18,172 bases of DNA from positions 1-18,172 of the forward strand of contig CATIYX010000274.1 of assembly GCA_949739095.1 (NCBI GenBank). The letters run 5' to 3'. Both the position numbers and the translations under genes were made by a program. Positions 1 through 6,893 of the stretch are shown in pieces; position 1 is the first letter of the stretch; each line of letters starts with the position of its first letter. Below the pieces are notes generated by a model. That model did not search any database. It was not told the origin of the DNA and worked only from the letters and a program-made list of their open reading frames with translations. The stretch comes from an uncultured Clostridia bacterium (lineage in GTDB: Bacteria > Bacillota > Clostridia > RUG12999).

Positions 1-468
1 ACGCAACTTTGCAAGTGTTTTTTTGTATTTTTCTCCCGATTTTCTTTGTGCACTTTTTACAAACTTTTTTAATTTTCCGCTTTTTTTTGCGAAAAACTTA
101 AAAATTTTGTAAAATGGGCGAAATAGTATTCGCAGACATTTCCATAAAAAGTTGTTCACTGAGCGGATGATTTTAACCACCGTTTTCACAATCAATGGAC
201 TAATCGAAAATAAATATAGCAAAAAACCAATCGCACATCCCAGAAAAACAAACCAGCGGATTTGTCCGTCTCCTGTGATATAAATCGTCATGAAAACGAT
301 AAACAATGCGATTGCCCAAAAACACATGTCTGAAATGGTGGTGAAAATTTTGTTGAGTTTATATGCGGTACGGAGGATGCGGAAAATATCAAAAATAAAC
401 CCAATCAAAATTCCGTCCAGAACGCAGGAGAAAAAAATGAGCGTCTGTTCATTGATGGATACTGTCAA
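1..468 (-). CDS. yabQ: Sporulation protein YabQ (3' end cut by window edge)
   Basis: Open from a TTG codon at 468 to the window edge, giving 156 visible residues without a stop. The N-terminus has hydrophobic stretches (about residues 8-24, 45-62 and 68-87), including IFFSCVLDGILIGFIFDIFR. They are followed by a lysine/arginine-rich tail. This is the YabQ layout of a small integral membrane protein needed for spore cortex formation in Bacillus. The TTG start is chosen because an AAAGGAG site (479-485) lies about 10 bases upstream. The nearby ATG inside that stretch is out of frame and stops after nine codons. It begins 27 bases after the yabP stop, the yabP-yabQ order of B. subtilis. The C-terminus is outside the window. 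Confidence 0.85.
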   Translation of the reverse strand, partial: MTVSINEQTLIFFSCVLDGILIGFIFDIFRILRTAYKLNKIFTTISDMCFWAIALFIVFMTIYITGDGQIRWFVFLGCAIGFLLYLFSISPLIVKTVVKIIRSVNNFLWKCLRILFRPFYKIFKFFAKKSGKLKKFVKSAQRKSGEKYKKTLAKLR

Positions 469-495
469 CGTTCCGCATCTCCTTTCCCATATGTG

Positions 496-777
496 TTACT
501 TGAACAGCCGTTTGAAAAAGCCATCTTTCTCTTTTGCTGCTGATTCGTCCACATAAACAACACTGTCCACATTTCCCTCCACGGTGAACTCTCCCGAATC
601 CAGATTCAGTTTGCTGATGTGCAACTCCGACCCTTTTACTTCCATCATGCCCATTTCCGTATAGAGCTCCACAATGGATTCATCAAAGCTGTCTACATCC
701 TTCACTCCTGAAACCGAAAGTTTTTCCCGTCCTTCTAAAATTACATTATGTACTAAATTCTTTTTCTCTTCCGGCAT
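496..777 (-). CDS. yabP: Sporulation protein YabP
   Basis: 93-residue YabP/YqfC-family protein. The sequence follows B. subtilis YabP: HNVILEGREKLSVSGVKDVDSFDE near the N-terminus, an LY-TEMG-MEVKGSELHISKL strand region, a VEGNVDSVVYVDE segment and the FFKRLFK end. YabP is made in the mother cell; its exact biochemical role is unclear, but it is part of the cortex and coat programme and pairs with YabQ. An in-frame ATG lies ten codons upstream, but the ATG at 777 has GGAGG seven bases before it and matches the family's N-terminus, so it is preferred. First gene of a minus-strand unit with yabQ. A sigma-E-like promoter lies just upstream. Confidence 0.9.
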   Translation of the reverse strand: MPEEKKNLVHNVILEGREKLSVSGVKDVDSFDESIVELYTEMGMMEVKGSELHISKLNLDSGEFTVEGNVDSVVYVDESAAKEKDGFFKRLFK

Positions 778-810
778 TTTTACGCCTCCACTTCTGAATG
801 ATATCATTCC

Positions 811-839
811 ATTTTATGAAGGAACTTTGAAAGTTATAC
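811..839 (-). promoter_or_regulatory. Possible sigma-E-type promoter of yabP
   Basis: On the minus strand GTATAAC (839-833) is followed after 14 bases by CATAAAAT (818-811). The second matches the sigma-E -10 consensus CATACAAT at seven of eight positions, and the spacing is typical. The -35 match is only partial. A perfect 14-bp palindrome, GAATGATATCATTC (796-809), sits at the expected start point. Sigma-E control of yabP is known in B. subtilis; here it is inferred. Confidence 0.4.
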
Positions 840-848
840 ATCATTCTA

Positions 849-877
849 TTGAAATACTGCCTATTTTATGGTAGAAT
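849..877 (+). promoter_or_regulatory. Sigma-A promoter of pyrE
   Basis: TTGAAA (849-854), 17-base spacer, TAGAAT (872-877). It lies about 110 bases before the pyrE start and implies a leader of roughly 100 nucleotides. Confidence 0.7.
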
Positions 878-926
878 AGTTTTATAATGCCTATTTTAGA
901 ATTAAAAATATCGTTTCCATAAAGAC

Positions 927-958
927 AGGCAAGCCTGTTTCCGTGAGGACAACGGTAC
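927..958 (+). promoter_or_regulatory. Folded leader before pyrE
   Basis: The leader holds ACAGGC-AA-GCCTGT and, overlapping it, an imperfect hairpin. In the hairpin CC and GTT pair with AAC and GG around an inner CC-GTGA-GG, leaving small bulges. The bulged stem and the text TTCCGTGAGG resemble the PyrR-binding loop (UCCNGNGAGG) with one mismatch, but the loop is one base short and no attenuator with a U-run follows. A pyrimidine-responsive role is only a guess. Confidence 0.25.
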
Positions 959-987
959 TAATACATTTATGACAGGAGGAACTTACT

Positions 988-1662
988 ATGCAATCTTATA
1001 AACAAGAATTTATCGAATTTATGGTACGCAGTGGCGTACTGACCTTTGGCGATTTCACTGCCAAAAGCGGTCGTAAAACCCCATATTTTGTCAATACCGG
1101 AAACTATAAAACCGGCGAGCAGGCGGCACGCTTGGGTGAATTTTATGCAAACTGTATCATGGAAAATATCAAAGAACCCATCGCCGCGCTGTTTGGTCCT
1201 GCCTATAAAGGTATTCCGCTGTCTGTTTCCACAGCAATTGCCCTTTCCAACAACCATCAGGTTAATGTGAACTACTGCTTTAACCGTAAAGAAGCAAAAG
1301 ACCACGGTGAAGGTGGTAGCATGGTAGGCTACAAATTACAAGACGGCGACAAAGTGGTTATTATTGAAGACGTTATCACCGCCGGTACGGCTATCCGGGA
1401 ATGTCTTCCCATTTTAAAAGCAGCAGCAGATATCGAAATCGCCGGACTGGTTATTTCCGTGGACCGCATGGAACGCGGGCAGGGTAACAAAACCGCTATT
1501 GAGGAAATCGCCGACGAATTTGGTATCCGCACCTTCCCGATTGTGACGGCGCGCGAAATCATTGATACTCTATATGGACGAGAAGTGGACGGCAAGGTTG
1601 TGATTGATGATACCATGAAAGAAAAAATGGAACAATATCTTGCAACCTACTGTGCGAAATAA
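988..1662 (+). CDS. pyrE: Orotate phosphoribosyltransferase PyrE
   Basis: 224 residues. Joins orotate to PRPP to give orotidine 5'-monophosphate, the fifth step of de novo UMP synthesis, in the cytoplasm. Visible hallmarks are the flexible catalytic loop KEAKDHGEGG (residues 101-110) and the PRPP-binding motif VVIIEDVITAGTA (123-135). The N-terminal FGDFTAKSGRKTPYF segment is typical of the family. The ATG at 988 follows AGGAGG by eight bases. The gene stands alone between its own promoter and a terminator at 1684, away from other pyr genes, and diverges from yabP. Length and motifs are complete. Confidence 0.96.
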   Translation: MQSYKQEFIEFMVRSGVLTFGDFTAKSGRKTPYFVNTGNYKTGEQAARLGEFYANCIMENIKEPIAALFGPAYKGIPLSVSTAIALSNNHQVNVNYCFNRKEAKDHGEGGSMVGYKLQDGDKVVIIEDVITAGTAIRECLPILKAAADIEIAGLVISVDRMERGQGNKTAIEEIADEFGIRTFPIVTAREIIDTLYGREVDGKVVIDDTMKEKMEQYLATYCAK

Positions 1663-1683
1663 AAATCATATACTGAACGGTTT

Positions 1684-1717
1684 ACCGGCAGAACATTCAT
1701 TCTGTCGGTATTTTTTT
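1684..1717 (+). terminator. Rho-independent terminator after pyrE
   Basis: Ten-base arms ACCGGCAGAA (1684-1693) and TTCTGTCGGT (1700-1709) with one G-U pair, a six-base loop, then A and seven Ts. Confidence 0.9.
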
Positions 1718-1767
1718 GCTGCTATATCATTGCTCCCATTTCGCAAAATCCATTCTTTTTGCCCGAA

Positions 1768-1799
1768 TTGTAAACCTTATAATTATTTTTAGTTGACAA
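1768..1799 (+). promoter_or_regulatory. BirA-type biotin operator
   Basis: TTGTAAACC (1768-1776), 14 bases, AGTTGACAA (1791-1799). This fits the BirA operator pattern TTGTAAACC-N14/16-GGTTTACAA (Gram-positive form TTGTTAACC...GGTTAACAA). The right half-site contains the -35 box of the bioY promoter, so holo-BirA (biotinyl-AMP-bound) would block RNA polymerase. Positioned directly before biotin genes. Confidence 0.85.
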
Positions 1800-1821
1800 T
1801 ATAATTATTTCCTGTTATAAT
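1793..1821 (+). promoter_or_regulatory. Consensus sigma-A promoter of bioY-bioB
   Basis: TTGACA (1793-1798), 17-base spacer, TATAAT (1816-1821), both perfect. Such a strong promoter under a BirA operator suggests tight repression when biotin is present. Confidence 0.9.
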
Positions 1822-1862
1822 AAAAACAATTCACAACAACATAGTAGGAGGAAAAAATTATT

Positions 1863-2414
1863 ATGAAAAACAAATCTACCATTTATAGGCTTACTACATG
1901 CGCTATCATGACTGCTTTAATGTGCATCTTAGGACCTATGTCCATTCCCATCGGTCCCGTACCGGTTTCTTTCACCAATTTAGTCATTTATTTAGCAGTT
2001 TGCCTGTTGGGAACCAAAGGCGCTACCATCAGCTATTTGATTTATTTGCTGCTGGGTACTGTCGGATTGCCGGTATTTTCCGGTTATGCAGGTGGTCTCG
2101 CCAAGTTAGCAGGTCCCACCGGTGGATATCTGATTGGCTTTATTCTAATGGTGCTCATTTGTGGTATTGTAATGAAAAAATCTCATGGCAACACCATTAT
2201 CACTATAATTGGCATGGCGGTTGCCACCGCAGTTGCCTATTTGTTTGGCACCGTTTGGTTTGTTCTGCAAATGCAATGTTCTGTCTGGTATGCATTAACA
2301 GTCTGCGTATTTCCATTTCTTCTCTTTGACCTTATTAAAATTTTTGTTGCCGTTGGTCTTGGCAAATCCATCCGTCTTGCCTTATTCAAAGCAAAACTGC
2401 TGCCACAGGAATAA
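1863..2414 (+). CDS. bioY: Biotin transporter BioY (ECF S-component)
   Basis: 183-residue integral membrane protein with about six hydrophobic segments. It is the biotin-binding substrate subunit of an energy-coupling-factor transporter. Family marks are MSIPIGPVPVSFTNL in the first third and GLPVFSGYAGGLAKLAGPTGGYLIGF around residues 62-90, which are highly conserved in BioY. No BioM/BioN or EcfA/A'/T genes are nearby, so it would share a general ECF module encoded elsewhere or work alone. The ATG at 1863 follows AGGAGG. It lies 38 bases before bioB in the same unit and under the BirA-type operator, which supports the biotin assignment over other S-components. Confidence 0.95.
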   Translation: MKNKSTIYRLTTCAIMTALMCILGPMSIPIGPVPVSFTNLVIYLAVCLLGTKGATISYLIYLLLGTVGLPVFSGYAGGLAKLAGPTGGYLIGFILMVLICGIVMKKSHGNTIITIIGMAVATAVAYLFGTVWFVLQMQCSVWYALTVCVFPFLLFDLIKIFVAVGLGKSIRLALFKAKLLPQE

Positions 2415-2452
2415 TCCATTTTATCATAATACATAAGAAAGGAATTTGTATC

Positions 2453-3430
2453 ATGGATATGAAGATACTCGCCAAAGAAATTATAGAGGGCAGACGGCTC
2501 AGTCGCCAAGACGACCTCCGCTTTTTTCTGAATTGTGACTTGACCGCATTATGTGCAGGGGCTGATTTGCTCCGGCAGCATTTTTGCGGCGAAAAAGTGG
2601 ATTTATGCACCATTATCAACGGCAAAAGCGGACGTTGCAGCGAAGACTGCAAGTATTGTGCACAGTCTGCCCATCATCATACCAACTGCGAAGTTTACAG
2701 TTTTTTAGATACGGAATCCATCGTTCAAGACGCGTTAGCAAACGAAAAGGAAGGTGTTGCGCGTTTTTCCATTGTTACTTCCGGACGCACGCTGAATCAA
2801 CAAGATTTTGAAAAAGCATTGGAAGCCTATCGCGCACTGAAACAGACTTGCAGACTTTCACTATGCGCGTCTCACGGCCTTTTAACAGCAGACCAATTCC
2901 GCCGCCTACGCGAAGTCGGCGTGGAACGCTATCACGAAAATATCGAAACCTCCCGCCGCTATTTTCCCTCTATCTGTACAACACATACCTACGACCAAAA
3001 AATTGAATCCATTAAGCTGGCTCAAAAAGAAGGCTTGAATGTCTGTTCCGGTGGTATTATTGGTATGGGAGAAACATGGGAAGACCGACTGGATATGGCA
3101 ATTAGTCTCGCTGAACTTGGTATTATGTCCATCCCTATTAATGCCTTAACGCCAATTCCCGGCACACCTTTGGAACATCTGAATCCTTTAACAGAAGAGG
3201 ACATTCTGCGGACAATTGCTTTTTTCCGTTACATCAATCCAGCAGCACATATCAGGCTTGCTGCAGGACGCAAGCTGATGAAAAACAGTGGCAGCGCGGC
3301 ATTTCAAAGCGGCGCAAGCGCAGCCATCACCGGCAACATGTTAACAACCACCGGCGCCACTACCTCCAGCGACAAAATAATGTTGACAGAATTGGGGCGT
3401 GACGTCCTACCGGACTACCGAAGAATATAA
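2453..3430 (+). CDS. bioB: Biotin synthase BioB (radical SAM), atypical auxiliary-cluster ligands
   Basis: 325-residue radical SAM enzyme that inserts sulfur into dethiobiotin. The SAM [4Fe-4S] ligands are C62, C66 and C69 in CSEDCKYC. Of the E. coli [2Fe-2S] ligands C97, C128, C188 and R260, the last three are matched by C138, C198 (NVCSGGIIGMGE) and R268 (IRLAAGRK). The first falls on S106 in RFSIVTSGR. An additional cysteine, C175 in SICTTHTY, sits where E. coli has isoleucine. Biotin synthases of some obligate anaerobes use a different auxiliary Fe-S cluster; this protein may belong to that type. Co-transcribed with bioY; no bioA, bioD or bioF is in the window. Confidence 0.95.
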   Translation: MDMKILAKEIIEGRRLSRQDDLRFFLNCDLTALCAGADLLRQHFCGEKVDLCTIINGKSGRCSEDCKYCAQSAHHHTNCEVYSFLDTESIVQDALANEKEGVARFSIVTSGRTLNQQDFEKALEAYRALKQTCRLSLCASHGLLTADQFRRLREVGVERYHENIETSRRYFPSICTTHTYDQKIESIKLAQKEGLNVCSGGIIGMGETWEDRLDMAISLAELGIMSIPINALTPIPGTPLEHLNPLTEEDILRTIAFFRYINPAAHIRLAAGRKLMKNSGSAAFQSGASAAITGNMLTTTGATTSSDKIMLTELGRDVLPDYRRI

Positions 3431-3452
3431 ATAGCAAATTCCCCCTCTATAT

Positions 3453-3495
3453 AAAAAAGACGGTCTGCCAAACAAATCGGCAGACCGTCTTTTAT
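3453..3495. terminator. Bidirectional terminator between bioB and the arg operon
   Basis: Perfect 15-base arms AAAAGACGGTCTGCC (3455-3469) and its complement (3479-3493) with a nine-base loop. A-rich and T-rich flanks mean it can stop bioB rightward and the GNAT gene leftward. Confidence 0.93.
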
Positions 3496-4001
3496 TATTG
3501 ATAATCTTTGCAGAGCAACGCTCTGATATAGCCACGGTCTTTGGTAGTAGAATCCACATAAAAACCGCGTCCGTAATAAAACCGAATGAGAGGACCAATC
3601 TGCGATGCTGTATGCAATTGCAGTTGCCCGATATGATGTTCCCGCATTAGATTATCCACAATGTTCATTAAAGATTTCCCAATCCCCAGATTCTGGCAAT
3701 CCGGTTCCACTCCAAATCGGCTCAAATAGGCTGTATTATCACTGCACAATTCCAGCCGTAAGGAACCGACGATTTTATCGCCAATATATGCCACCAACAC
3801 TACTTTTGTCTCCAAGTCCCGCTTTATATCTTCTTCCGATTCCGTCAATGCAGGTATAGTATCCAAATGTGCTGACTTAATATAGAGTGCAAAAGCGTCC
3901 TTTGTCACCTTACGTATCTGCGGAATATCCTCAGGAATTGCCTTTCTTATCTGATAGGTTTCAAAATTCAAATTCCCAATTTCCAGTTCTGTGCTCACCA
4001 C
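3495..4001 (-). CDS. GNAT-family N-acetyltransferase in the arginine operon
   Basis: 168 residues, a single GNAT acetyl-CoA-dependent acyltransferase domain. Motif A is seen as AYLSRFGVEPDCQNLGIGKSLM (Q-x-x-G-x-G/K type, about residues 91-112), preceded by a VLVAYIGDKIVGSLRL strand pair. The C-terminus FYYGRGFYVDSTTKDRGYIRALL is strikingly regular and looks like a family signature. The start is GTG at 4001, with AGGGGG seven bases upstream. It begins 11 bases after the argF stop, so it is translated from the argD-argF mRNA. Substrate unknown. The operon suggests an arginine-related amine, and short GNAT-type N-acetylglutamate synthases of similar size exist, but nothing in the sequence proves that. 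Confidence 0.85.
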   Translation of the reverse strand: MVSTELEIGNLNFETYQIRKAIPEDIPQIRKVTKDAFALYIKSAHLDTIPALTESEEDIKRDLETKVVLVAYIGDKIVGSLRLELCSDNTAYLSRFGVEPDCQNLGIGKSLMNIVDNLMREHHIGQLQLHTASQIGPLIRFYYGRGFYVDSTTKDRGYIRALLCKDYQ

Positions 4002-4012
4002 TATGTTTCCCC

Positions 4013-4933
4013 CTAATCCTGCATCAATTTTACCATGACGGCTTTTTGTGCATGCAGACGATTTTCCGCCTCATCAAAAATGACAGACTGCGGTCCATCA
4101 ATGACCTCTTCCGCCACTTCATAGCCACGGTATGCCGGCAGACAGTGCAGGAAAATCGCGTCCGATTTCGCTTGTGCCATAAGTGTAGCATTTACTTCAT
4201 AGCCTTTGAAATCTGCGATTCGTTTCGCTTTCTCATCCTCCTGACCCATGCTGACCCATGTATCAGTCACAACCACGTCTGCCCCCTGAATTGCCACTAT
4301 CGGGTCTGTTGTCAGTTCAATGCTACAACCATTTTCTTTTGCTGTTTGCATTGCCGCTGCCACGATTTCTTCGTCACATTCATAGCCTACCGGCGCTGCG
4401 ATTGCAATATCCATACCAACCTTTGCCGCGCCTTGCATGAGTGAATTTGCCATATTGTTCCCATCACCAAGATAGCACATTTTTAGCCCTTTCAGTTTTC
4501 CCTTATGTTCCTGAATTGTTAGCAAGTCTGCCAATACCTGGCAGGGATGCAACAGGTCTGTTAATCCATTGATAACAGGAATATCTGCATATTCCGCCAG
4601 TTGCTCCACTTCTTTTTGGTCAAAGGTCCGAATCATAATACCATCCAAAAACCGCGACAGGGTTTTTGCTGTATCATGGATACATTCGCCGCGTCCCAGC
4701 TGAATGTCATTACAACTCAAAAACAGCGCATGTCCTCCCAATTGGTACATACCTACTTCAAAGGAAACCCGCGTCCGTGTGGAGGATTTCGCAAAAATCA
4801 GTCCAATCGTTTTCCCTTTTAACAAATGATGCTGTTTTCCTTCTTTGTTATCCTGTTTCAGTTTTGCTGCCAAATTCAGCAATTCTAATACTTCTGCTGT
4901 TGATAAATCCTGCAAGCTCAATAAATCTTTCAT
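4013..4933 (-). CDS. argF: Ornithine carbamoyltransferase
   Basis: 306 residues, normal length. Converts ornithine and carbamoyl phosphate to citrulline. Carbamoyl-phosphate site SSTRTR (50-55), HPCQ (129-132), the ornithine-binding DTWVSMG (224-230) and catalytic HCLPAYRG (263-270) are all intact. The ATG at 4933 is preceded by GGGGAGGGG six bases upstream. It follows the argD stop by 15 bases. Named argF, not the catabolic arcB, because it lies next to argD and has no arcA or arcC beside it. Confidence 0.95.
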   Translation of the reverse strand: MKDLLSLQDLSTAEVLELLNLAAKLKQDNKEGKQHHLLKGKTIGLIFAKSSTRTRVSFEVGMYQLGGHALFLSCNDIQLGRGECIHDTAKTLSRFLDGIMIRTFDQKEVEQLAEYADIPVINGLTDLLHPCQVLADLLTIQEHKGKLKGLKMCYLGDGNNMANSLMQGAAKVGMDIAIAAPVGYECDEEIVAAAMQTAKENGCSIELTTDPIVAIQGADVVVTDTWVSMGQEDEKAKRIADFKGYEVNATLMAQAKSDAIFLHCLPAYRGYEVAEEVIDGPQSVIFDEAENRLHAQKAVMVKLMQD

Positions 4934-4948
4934 CGTTTTCCCCTCCCC

Positions 4949-6142
4949 TTATTTCGTCAGTATTTCTGTCAATGTATCCATAAATTTATCAATATCCGCT
5001 TTGGTGATAATCAGCGGTGGCAAAATCCGAAGTATTTTCCCTGCCACACAGCCTGTCAAATAACGTGCATCCAGCAGCGCCTGCTGTACTTTCGCACCCA
5101 ATCCGTCTTGCAGTTCCACACCAATCATCAGCCCCATACCTCGCACCTCAACAATGTCAGAGCATGTCTGCTGTAACTGCTGCAATTTTTCCATGAAATA
5201 GGCACCCATTTCCACTGCATTTTCTACCAGATGTTCCTGCTGCAAAATTTTCATAACACTACAACCGGCCGCTGTAGAAAGTGGATTGCCGCCAAACGTT
5301 GTACCGTGGTCACCCGGTGCAAATGCGTCTGCAACCTCCTGTTTCGCACAGAGCGCGCCAATAGGAATCCCATTACCCAACGCCTTTGCCAAAGTAAAAA
5401 TATCAGGTTCGATATCATAGTGTTCATAGGCAAACAGCTTTCCTGTCCGCCCCATTCCTGTCTGCACTTCATCCACAATCAGCAACGCACCATAGCGGTC
5501 TGCAATTTGTTTCACCGCCTGCAAATACTCTTTTGTCACAGGATGCACGCCACTTTCCCCCTGCACCAATTCCAGCATAATTGCTGCAGTTTGTTCTCCT
5601 GCCGCCTGCTCTAACGCTTCTATATCGTTGATAGGCACATGATGGAAGCCCGGTGTGAGCGGCTGATATGGCTTTTGATATTTCTCCTGCCCCGTCGCTG
5701 CAACTGTTGCCAACGTTCTACCATGAAACGACTGTTTCATCGTAATAATCTCATGTTTCTGCGGTCTCCCTTGTTTATAGAAATAAATCTTTGCCAGCTT
5801 GATTGCCCCTTCATTTGCCTCCGCTCCTGTGGAACAGAAAAACGCACGGTCAGCACAAGAATGCTCTACCAATAATTGTGCTAATTTCGCCTGATTTTCA
5901 ATATAATAAAGACTGGACGTATGTAGTACTTTTTCCACTTGTGCTTTGATATCCGCTGTGAACACCGGATGATGGTGTCCCAAATTTGTCACAGCAATTC
6001 CGGCAAAAAAATCTTGATACACATTGCCGGAACAGTCTGTAAGCTGCATACCCTGTCCGCGCTCAAACAGCAGTGGCGTACGACTGCCAAAGGTGTTCAT
6101 ATAGTACTTTTGGTCCAATGCAACAATATCCTGCAACTCCAT
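4949..6142 (-). CDS. argD: Acetylornithine aminotransferase
   Basis: 397-residue class-III PLP aminotransferase that makes N-acetylornithine from N-acetylglutamate semialdehyde and glutamate. Visible are STGAEANEGAIKLA (104-117, phosphate cup), FHGRT (139-143), DEVQTGMGRTG (224-234) and the Schiff-base lysine K253 in TLAKALGNGIPIG. Two in-frame ATGs compete. The AAGGAG site is seven bases before the one at 6142 but only one base before that at 6148, so 6142 is chosen. First gene of argD-argF-GNAT. The promoter has two ARG-box-like dyads. argC, argJ and argB are not in this window. Confidence 0.95.
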   Translation of the reverse strand: MELQDIVALDQKYYMNTFGSRTPLLFERGQGMQLTDCSGNVYQDFFAGIAVTNLGHHHPVFTADIKAQVEKVLHTSSLYYIENQAKLAQLLVEHSCADRAFFCSTGAEANEGAIKLAKIYFYKQGRPQKHEIITMKQSFHGRTLATVAATGQEKYQKPYQPLTPGFHHVPINDIEALEQAAGEQTAAIMLELVQGESGVHPVTKEYLQAVKQIADRYGALLIVDEVQTGMGRTGKLFAYEHYDIEPDIFTLAKALGNGIPIGALCAKQEVADAFAPGDHGTTFGGNPLSTAAGCSVMKILQQEHLVENAVEMGAYFMEKLQQLQQTCSDIVEVRGMGLMIGVELQDGLGAKVQQALLDARYLTGCVAGKILRILPPLIITKADIDKFMDTLTEILTK

Positions 6143-6156
6143 AACCATTCTCCTTA

Positions 6157-6202
6157 TTTATAAGTATTCATAAATTATACACCTTTTTGCATAAAAATGC
6201 AA
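6157..6202 (-). promoter_or_regulatory. argD promoter with two ARG-box-like operators
   Basis: Minus-strand promoter TTGCAT (6202-6197), 17 bases, TATAAT (6179-6174). The -35 box is one arm of the perfect dyad TTGCAT-AAAA-ATGCAA (6187-6202), whose core differs from the B. subtilis ARG box TGAATAAAAATTCA at two symmetric positions. A second site, TGAATACTTATAAA (6170-6157), matches the E. coli type TGAATAATTATTCA at 11 of 14. The centres are 31 bp apart, about three helical turns, as expected if an ArgR hexamer bridges them. Confidence 0.65.
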
Positions 6203-6324
6203 TAGTTTTCCATTACTTTTTTTGAATTTCTTAAAATCAAGCGTATTTTTGTGTAATACTTTGAAATCAAGTGTTTTAAAAAGATAATTCAAAAAATTCA
6301 GAAAATTTAACGCACTATTTCTGT

Positions 6325-6351
6325 TGTTTTTTTTTGAAAAGGTGGTATAAT
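6325..6351 (+). promoter_or_regulatory. Promoter of the ctsR operon
   Basis: Extended -10 TGGTATAAT (6343-6351) with a weak -35 (TTGTTT) about 16 bases upstream, beside a nine-T tract. A sigma-A promoter relying on its TG extension fits the position directly before the CtsR box. Confidence 0.7.
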
Positions 6352-6360
6352 ACATTTAAA

Positions 6361-6383
6361 AGTCAAAGAAAGTCAAAGTCAAA
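6361..6383 (+). promoter_or_regulatory. CtsR operator
   Basis: AGTCAAA (6361-6367), GAA, AGTCAAA (6371-6377): the heptamer direct repeat with three-base spacer that defines the CtsR box. A third abutting copy GTCAAA (6378-6383) extends it. It lies just downstream of the likely transcription start, so bound CtsR would block its own operon until heat or arginine phosphorylation releases it. Confidence 0.95.
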
Positions 6384-6428
6384 TTATTACGAATTTCGAC
6401 AATCCTATATCAAAAGTGGTGATGCAAC

Positions 6429-6875
6429 ATGAAAATGAGTGATTTAATTGAAAATTTCATCAAGGAGATGCTGGAAGCAACCGGCGGTGTTGCGGAATTG
6501 CAGCGTAACGAACTCGCCGGAAGATTCAACTGCGTTCCCTCGCAAATTAATTATGTCATCTCCACCCGTTTTACCAATGAACGCGGTTATATCGTGGAGA
6601 GTCGTCGCGGTGGTGGCGGATACATTAAAATTCAGCGGGCACAGGTCCCTGCCGGAGACCTTTTGATGCACATTATCAATTGCATTGGCAACTCTATAGA
6701 TTATGCGTCCAGCCAAGCATGTCTGCAAAATCTGTCCGACTATTCCGTTATTTCGGACCGTGAAAAAAATATCATGCTCGCCGCGCTCAGTGACAAGGTT
6801 CTTGCTCTTAGCCAGCCGGCAAAGGACCAAATACGCGCGGCTCTGCTGAAGAACATGTTAATTCGGTTGGTTTAA
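6429..6875 (+). CDS. ctsR: Transcriptional repressor CtsR
   Basis: 148 residues. Represses class III heat-shock genes (clp genes and its own operon) by binding the AGTCAAA direct repeat seen upstream. The N-terminal winged helix-turn-helix spans about residues 1-75, with the DNA-contacting wing RRGGGGYIKI (59-68), whose glycines and arginine are diagnostic of CtsR. The C-terminal half is the helical dimerisation domain. The ATG at 6429 has GGTGAT just upstream; a second in-frame ATG at 6435 is possible. It is followed after 18 bases by mcsA. Confidence 0.96.
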   Translation: MKMSDLIENFIKEMLEATGGVAELQRNELAGRFNCVPSQINYVISTRFTNERGYIVESRRGGGGYIKIQRAQVPAGDLLMHIINCIGNSIDYASSQACLQNLSDYSVISDREKNIMLAALSDKVLALSQPAKDQIRAALLKNMLIRLV

Positions 6876-6893
6876 AGCAAGGAGGTATGAATT

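Noticed and set aside
290..556. 88-codon plus-strand frame at the left edge
   Set aside because: It lies antisense to yabQ and the end of yabP, which have family matches and ribosome sites; no ribosome site or family for this frame.
4234..4255. Near-tandem CTGACCCATG repeat in argF
   Set aside because: It encodes the conserved WVSMGQ motif of ornithine carbamoyltransferase; codon coincidence, not a repeat element.
3887..4444. 185-codon plus-strand frame across argF and the GNAT gene
   Set aside because: Antisense shadow of two convincing genes; cysteine/histidine/phenylalanine-rich composition typical of spurious frames.
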